In this document: one piece after another, positions 4,747 through 8,766 of the stretch
How positions within the stretch are numbered: the first letter of the stretch is position 1
Layout: each line of letters starts with the position of its first letter
NCBI GenBank assembly: GCA_021786915.1
Contig: JAJYMP010000483.1
Span: 1-8,766, forward strand
From: Chloroflexota bacterium
GTDB lineage: Bacteria > Chloroflexota > Limnocylindria > Limnocylindrales > CSP1-4
DNA length: 8,766 bases
Direction: 5' to 3'
Translations under genes and position numbers: made by a program
Notes under the pieces: generated by a model
What the model was told of the DNA's origin: nothing
Database searches by the model: none
Seen by the model: only the letters and a program-made list of their open reading frames with translations

Positions 4747-6525
4747 TCAGCGGTCCTCGAGCATGGCCGGGCGCACGCGGCCCCAGGCGTCCCAGATCTC
4801 GCCGAGGGCAGCGGCGCGAGGTCCCAGCGCCGCCTCCATGCGCGCCAGCGAGAGGTCGTCGGCCTGGTAGGCGAGCCAGAGGTCGGCGCGAACGACGGCC
4901 CCGTCGAACAGCGCCGCCAGGGCCGAATCCCCGGGCCACACCCGGACGCGCATCCGGTCCAGGCCGGCATAGCCCACTGCGAGCGACAGGTCGCGAGCAC
5001 TCGGCGCACGGTCGTCGTCGAACCCGCGCATCCCGTCGTAGCGGAAGCCGAGCGCCGAGAGCGCAAGCACGATCTCGCGCTGCTCGTCGCCCGAGAAGAG
5101 ACGCCAGAACGGGTCCTCCTCGTCCACGTCGAGGTAGCCGTCCTCGATCGCGCGAGCCGTGATGGCGTCGATCAGCTTGGCGATCCGTACGTGCCAGGCG
5201 GCCGTCGCGTCCGCATCGTCGCCGGCCAGCGTCGCCACGAGCTGCTCGCGAGCCGCCGCGTCACCGCGGAGGACCCGCAGGATGACTGGCGTGCCGCCGC
5301 GGTCCGCAGGGACGGTTGGTCGCGCGTCGTAGGTCGGCTCAGCGCCGCCGGGCCAGGCGCTCGGTCCCTGGGCCGTCTCCTCGGCCGCGGGCGCGGCGGC
5401 CTGCTGGCGCTCCTCGCACGTGGCCAGCGACTCGCGCGCCGATCGGCAGTCGGCCTCAGAGCGCTCCGCGGCGACTCGGGCGGCGTTCGCCTCGAGGTCG
5501 AGCCGCTCGAGCGCAGCGGTCTGGAGGCGCAGCTCGTCGGTCCCGGCCTGCACCCGACGCGCGGCGTCGCCGGCGGCCGTGTTCGCGGCGCTCACGTCGG
5601 TCAGCCACACGCGCGCGGCTTCCTCGGCGTCATCGGTGGTGCGGGCCGCAGCGTGGGCGGCCTGGAATCGGGCGTGGAGGCGGTCCTTCTCGGCGGCGAG
5701 TCGGCGCGGATCGGCCAGCGAGCCGGCCTCCTCGACGCGGGCCTGGAGGTCGGAGAGCGCCCGCTGGGCCTCCCGCAGGCGATCGGCGAGCGCCCGGGCT
5801 GCCTCCCGCGCCGTGTCGGCCTGCGCGCAGGCGCTCGACGCCTTGGTCCGCTCGTCGGCGCAGGGATCGACGGCCGTCGCGTCGGCAGCGGCGCGCGCAC
5901 CCGAGCCCTTGGCCGATCCCCGGGCAGGGCCGCGGGCGAGGACCGGGATGCCCACCACCTCCGCGGAGAGCGCTGGCTGGTGCTCAGCGACCGGCGGGCG
6001 TGCGCGGACGCTGAGGTCGGCGCGCGCCGGGCGGATGTCGATGCGGGAGGGGAGGCCCGAGGCCGTCGGCTGACCTCGCCCCGCCTCGATCGCGCGCTCG
6101 GCGACGGCTACCGCGAGCGCGCCCGTCGCGGAGGCCAATGCCTCGCTGACCGACTGGCCACCACCCCCCGAGACGGGGATGCCAACGGCGTACGCCGAGA
6201 TGCCGGTGCCAGATGGAACGCGCGTTCCGATTCCTGCCGGCCACGCGGGCAGTTCCGGCGACGGGGCAGCGGCGATCGGGAGGCCATCGGCGAGGTCCAG
6301 GTGGGCGTCCTCGTCCGGAGAGCCGGGCGCCGGCTCGGCGAACCGGTGGGGGCGCGGCGAGCCGATCGCGAGCCGATCTCGGGGCGCCATCGCATGCGGC
6401 GTGACGGTCACCCTGACCACGGGGCGGAAGGGAGAGCGGGGCCGCACCACGGCGAGGAGCAGGGCTCCCGCGGCGATGCCCACAACGAGGCCGAGGGCCA
6501 AGAAGCCGATCTCGGACGGGCTCAC
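4747..6525 (-). CDS. membrane-anchored coiled-coil protein with paired cysteines, unknown function
   Basis: 592 residues from a GTG at 6525, chosen because AAGGGAG (6530-6536, complement) precedes it by 4 nt and because it begins directly at the membrane helix. Regions in order: one membrane helix (about 6-27, IGFLALGLVVGIAAGALLL) followed by basic residues (RPRSPFRPVVR); a Pro/Ala/Gly-rich, probably disordered linker (28-215); an Ala/Arg/Glu-rich helical region, likely coiled coil (about 222-375); a second linker (376-412); and a C-terminal alpha-rich domain (413-592) with distinctive segments such as EEDPFWRLFSGDEQREIVLALS and ADLWLAYQADDLSLARMEAAL. Only four cysteines occur, at 222, 233, 360 and 370, two at each end of the coiled coil. 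By the positive-inside rule the bulk would be cytoplasmic, as in EzrA-like proteins. No family is recognised. Monocistronic, with its own good promoter. Confidence 0.82.
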   Translation of the reverse strand: MSPSEIGFLALGLVVGIAAGALLLAVVRPRSPFRPVVRVTVTPHAMAPRDRLAIGSPRPHRFAEPAPGSPDEDAHLDLADGLPIAAAPSPELPAWPAGIGTRVPSGTGISAYAVGIPVSGGGGQSVSEALASATGALAVAVAERAIEAGRGQPTASGLPSRIDIRPARADLSVRARPPVAEHQPALSAEVVGIPVLARGPARGSAKGSGARAAADATAVDPCADERTKASSACAQADTAREAARALADRLREAQRALSDLQARVEEAGSLADPRRLAAEKDRLHARFQAAHAAARTTDDAEEAARVWLTDVSAANTAAGDAARRVQAGTDELRLQTAALERLDLEANAARVAAERSEADCRSARESLATCEERQQAAAPAAEETAQGPSAWPGGAEPTYDARPTVPADRGGTPVILRVLRGDAAAREQLVATLAGDDADATAAWHVRIAKLIDAITARAIEDGYLDVDEEDPFWRLFSGDEQREIVLALSALGFRYDGMRGFDDDRAPSARDLSLAVGYAGLDRMRVRVWPGDSALAALFDGAVVRADLWLAYQADDLSLARMEAALGPRAAALGEIWDAWGRVRPAMLEDR

Positions 6526-6570
6526 AGGTCTCCCTTGCGGGCAGGCGGTGGATCCGCCCAGCCTCCGGGG

Positions 6571-6599
6571 AGCGTAGCTGCGCCACGCGTGCGCGTCAA
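6571..6599 (-). promoter_or_regulatory. sigma70-type promoter for the 592-aa coiled-coil gene
   Basis: On the minus strand, TTGACG (-35, 6594-6599) and TACGCT (-10, 6571-6576) are exactly 17 bp apart. This is the best promoter in the window. Transcription should begin near 6564, giving a leader of about 40 nt that ends in the AAGGGAG ribosome site before the GTG at 6525. Confidence 0.65.
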
Positions 6600-6728
6600 C
6601 CGGAGTCCGCGCAGATTCTCGACCGGTGAGCAATCCGACTGGACGCCCGCGGGGCGCTCGCCGCAGGCCCGCGGCCTGATTCCGCGCAGCCGTTCCGGGG
6701 GCAGGTGGCGGCACCGCGAACGTCGAGG

Positions 6729-6744
6729 ATCCCGGGCCCGGGAT
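6729..6744. repeat. perfect 16-bp palindrome
   Basis: ATCCCGGGCCCGGGAT is fully self-complementary with no central gap. It lies about 140 bp upstream of the flavoprotein promoter and about 150 bp upstream of the coiled-coil promoter. It could be a dimeric operator or a hairpin; G+C richness makes a chance origin possible. Confidence 0.5.
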
Positions 6745-6882
6745 GCCGAACGCTGGGCCGGTGCCTTTGGCGCACTCCGCCAGATGACAAATGGCCGGGT
6801 TCGAAGAGTCCCGTGCGCCCTGCACAACGGCCTCGCCACGGAGTCGCGGCCAGTGAACCGCCGTGCAATGGACCGAAGGGCT

Positions 6883-6891
6883 TGGTACTCT
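6883..6891 (+). promoter_or_regulatory. extended -10 promoter for the flavoprotein gene
   Basis: TGGTACTCT gives a TGn extension plus TACTCT -10 hexamer (6886-6891). The -35 position 17 bp upstream (GTGCAA, 6863-6868) matches consensus at only three of six bases, which is tolerated for extended -10 promoters. Transcription would begin near 6898, with about 69 nt of leader before the GTG at 6967. Confidence 0.4.
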
Positions 6892-6929
6892 CTCGCGGTC
6901 GGCGGCGTTCCTCGCTGAGGTGACCCGCC

Positions 6930-6959
6930 GTGAGCAGTACCCCAGCACAAGAGGCGTGA
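6930..6959 (+). CDS. possible 9-codon leader ORF before the flavoprotein
   Basis: A GTG at 6930 follows the SD-like AGGTGA by 6 nt and opens a nine-codon frame (VSSTPAQEA) that stops 7 nt before the flavoprotein GTG. The only SD-like sequence for the flavoprotein, AGAGG, lies inside this short frame and 12 nt from its GTG, which is rather far. Ribosomes ending the short frame could restart at 6967. No amino-acid run typical of attenuators is present. It may be chance. Confidence 0.25.
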   Translation: MSSTPAQEA

Positions 6960-6966
6960 CCGCTTC

Positions 6967-8766
6967 GTGACCCTCGATCACACGCAGGACTTCCTCGTCC
7001 AGCCGGTCGACGCGTCCTGGCTGCAGTGCAACATCGAGTGCCAGGAGGCATGCCCCGTCGGCACCAACTGCCGGGGCTACCTCAACCTCGCCGCGGAGGG
7101 CCGGTTCGAGGAGGGCTACCTGCTCGCCCGCGAGCCGAACCCCGTCGCGGCGATGTGCTCCTACGTGTGCTCGGCCCCGTGCGAGCGCGCGTGCCGCCGC
7201 GGCGACATCGACCGGCCGCTTGCCATCCGGGCCATGAAGCGGTTCCTGGTCGAGTGGCACGAGGCCTCGGGCATCCCCGACGCCATGCCCGGGATCACGC
7301 CCCGCGAGGAGCGGATCGCCGTCATCGGCGCCGGTCCGTCCGGCCTGGCGGTCGCCCGCGAGCTCGCGGTCAAGGGCTACCAGATCACGGTCTACGACAG
7401 CCTCCCGTACGGTGGCGGCACCCTGCTCATGGGCGTGCCCGCGTTCCGCCTGCCGCGCGAGGCGATCGAGATGGACGTCCGGCTCGTCGAGCGGCTGGGC
7501 GTGACCTTCATGTTCGACACGCAGATCGGCGTGGACGTCCAGTTCGAGGACCTCCAGCGCGACTTCGACGCCATCGCCATCTGCGCGGGCGCGATGAACC
7601 CGGTCTACCTCGACATTCCCGGCGCCGACCTCGAGGGCGTGCTCTACGGCGTCGACTTCATGAAGAAGGCGAACCTCGGCCAGGAGGTCGCGGTCGGCCA
7701 GAACGTCGTCGTGGTCGGCGGCGGCTACACCGCGATGGACTGCGCGCGCACGAGCCTGCGCTTCGGCGCCGAGAACGTCACCATCGCCTACCGGCGAACC
7801 CGCTCGGAGCTCGTCGTGGACGAGGAGGAGCTGGGCGAGACCGAGCTCGAGGGCGTCCGCATGGACTTCCTCGTGAGCCCGATCGAGCTGCTGGGCGAGG
7901 ACGGCAGACTCAAGGCGATCCGGTTCATCCGCAACAAGCTGGGCGAGCCGGATGCCTCAGGCCGGCGGTCGCCGGTGCCGATCGCGGGCTCCGAGTTCAC
8001 GCTCCCCTGCGACACGATCATCCCGGCCGTCTCGCAGGCGGCCGACCTCTCGTTCCTGCCCGTCGAGTCCTCGTTCGAGGTCAACCGCGGCCGGATCAAG
8101 GTGGATCCCGCGACCTACGCCACCAACGTCCGCGGCGTGTTCGCCTGCGGCGACTTCGTCACCGGCCCCACCACGCTGATCGAGTCGGCCGGCCACGGCA
8201 AGAAGGCCGCCTACGCGATCGACCGCTACCTCGACGGTCGCACCGATGTCACGGTCACCCCCAACGTGAAGATCACGAGCTCGTGGCGCCACGACATGCC
8301 CGAGCTGTACGACGTCCTGCCGCGCCAGCACATCCCGACGCTGGAGCCGGCGACGCGCATGCCCAGCACGGACCCGGCGGTCAACTTCACGACTCCGATG
8401 GAGCTGGGCTACGACGCGACGGCGGCCGTGGCCGAGTCCACGCGCTGCCTGATGTGCAACTACAACATCTGGTTCGACCCGTTCCGGTGCGTGCTCTGCG
8501 GCGCCTGCGCCGACGTCTGCCCGGAGGGGGTCATCCACATGGTGGACGTGAACCAGCTCAAGACGGAGGGCCTGCTGCCCGAGATCGAGGAGGCCTACGG
8601 CTGGTCGCAGGGGGCGGCCATGATCCTCGACGAGGAGCGGTGCATCCGCTGCGCCCTGTGCGTCAAGCGGTGCCCCTTCGATGCCATCACCATGGAGCGG
8701 TTCGAGCTCCAGGAGATCTCGAGCGACGGCCGGCTCTACAAGGAGTCCTACCGAGACGCGCAACTC
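6967..8766 (+). CDS. GltD-like FAD/NAD(P) oxidoreductase with N- and C-terminal Fe-S clusters, cut off by window edge
   Basis: 600 codons from a GTG at 6967 to the last base, with no stop reached. An in-frame TGA at 6931-6933 followed by no other start fixes the GTG. The N-terminal Fer4_20 type domain has cysteines 21, 25, 29, 35 and 64, 68, 72, 76, as in the small subunit of glutamate synthase, PreT and NfnB. The FAD Rossmann motif IAVIGAGPSGLA (about 117-128), NAD(P) motif VVVVGGGYTAMDCA (about 247-260) and VFACGDFVTGPTT (391-403) complete the pyridine-nucleotide disulfide-type core. The C-terminus adds C494-x2-C497 and two 4Fe-4S ferredoxin motifs: C508/511/514/518 and C559/562/565/569. 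The enzyme should pass electrons between NAD(P)H, FAD and a chain of Fe-S clusters to a partner, ferredoxin or membrane complex encoded beyond the window. Residue 29-31 reads CPV as in GltD. Physiological acceptor unknown. Confidence 0.92.
   Translation, partial: MTLDHTQDFLVQPVDASWLQCNIECQEACPVGTNCRGYLNLAAEGRFEEGYLLAREPNPVAAMCSYVCSAPCERACRRGDIDRPLAIRAMKRFLVEWHEASGIPDAMPGITPREERIAVIGAGPSGLAVARELAVKGYQITVYDSLPYGGGTLLMGVPAFRLPREAIEMDVRLVERLGVTFMFDTQIGVDVQFEDLQRDFDAIAICAGAMNPVYLDIPGADLEGVLYGVDFMKKANLGQEVAVGQNVVVVGGGYTAMDCARTSLRFGAENVTIAYRRTRSELVVDEEELGETELEGVRMDFLVSPIELLGEDGRLKAIRFIRNKLGEPDASGRRSPVPIAGSEFTLPCDTIIPAVSQAADLSFLPVESSFEVNRGRIKVDPATYATNVRGVFACGDFVTGPTTLIESAGHGKKAAYAIDRYLDGRTDVTVTPNVKITSSWRHDMPELYDVLPRQHIPTLEPATRMPSTDPAVNFTTPMELGYDATAAVAESTRCLMCNYNIWFDPFRCVLCGACADVCPEGVIHMVDVNQLKTEGLLPEIEEAYGWSQGAAMILDEERCIRCALCVKRCPFDAITMERFELQEISSDGRLYKESYRDAQL

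Larger units (their letters stand above)
6526..6966. other. 441-bp divergent spacer
   Basis: The spacer lies between the divergent coiled-coil and flavoprotein genes. It contains the TTGACG/TACGCT promoter (minus), an extended -10 promoter at 6883-6891 (plus), a short leader ORF (6930-6959), a CAGGCC-cgc-GGCCTG hairpin (6664-6678) and a 16-bp palindrome (6729-6744). The stretch 6600-6880 otherwise shows no gene that can be supported; long frames crossing it are Arg/Pro-rich and lack a ribosome site. Confidence 0.6.

Noticed and set aside
6785..6822. tRNA T-arm, from GGGTTCGAAG
   Set aside because: The stems flanking TTCGAAG do not pair with a 7-nt loop, and no matching D-arm, anticodon arm or acceptor stem was found.
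5191..6918. 575-aa plus-strand frame
   Set aside because: Antisense shadow of the 592-aa coiled-coil gene: Arg/Gly-rich, no motif, no ribosome site. The minus strand has a promoter, SD, membrane helix and ordered domains.
6526..7260. N-terminal extension of the coiled-coil protein to 837 aa
   Set aside because: The extension would cross the promoter and lie antisense to the flavoprotein N-terminus; the GTG at 6525 has a good SD and starts just before the membrane helix.

Overview
The window is very GC-rich, with G or C at most third codon positions, frequent GTG starts and few clear Shine-Dalgarno sites. No mobile element, CRISPR array, tRNA or rRNA was seen. The style (TTGACN/TANNNT promoters, apparently leaderless genes, a bacterial GIDE/BAM protein, HTH-GAF fusion) fits a soil or freshwater Chloroflexota (Limnocylindria-like) or Actinomycetota genome. 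That placement is inference from style; no marker gene is present.

Left part (1-3225), all on the minus strand. Reading in the direction of transcription, a YbaK/EbsC-type aminoacyl-tRNA deacylase (3225-2656) is followed 8 nt later by a 190-aa protein with PQQ-like beta repeats (2647-2075). A gene-poor spacer (1741-2074) then carries a sigma70-type promoter, a perfect 11-bp tandem repeat that matches the DnaA-box variant TTGTCCACA, and a possible 40-codon leader ORF. After it come a GIDE/BAM membrane protein (1740-1024) and, 3 nt on, a small secreted or anchored membrane protein (1020-751). The last gene is a MerR/excisionase-like HTH fused to a GAF domain, which leaves the window at base 1.

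Middle part (3226-4746). A peroxiredoxin of the BCP/PrxQ type (3334-3813) diverges from ybaK. Both genes have a TANNNT -10 element only 6-7 nt before the start codon, so both are probably transcribed as leaderless mRNAs. A PIG-L/LmbE-type deacetylase (3904-4698) follows on the plus strand.

Right part (4747-8766). A 592-aa protein of unknown function on the minus strand has an N-terminal membrane helix, a Pro/Gly/Ala-rich linker, a long coiled coil bracketed by two cysteine pairs, and a conserved-looking C-terminal domain. A 441-bp divergent spacer separates it from a large GltD-type flavoprotein with several iron-sulfur cluster motifs, which runs off the right end of the window.

No single defence or mobile system is evident. 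The points most worth a second look are the GIDE/BAM protein with its small membrane partner and its upstream tandem repeat, the coiled-coil protein with paired cysteines, and the multi-cluster flavoprotein with a short leader ORF in front of it.
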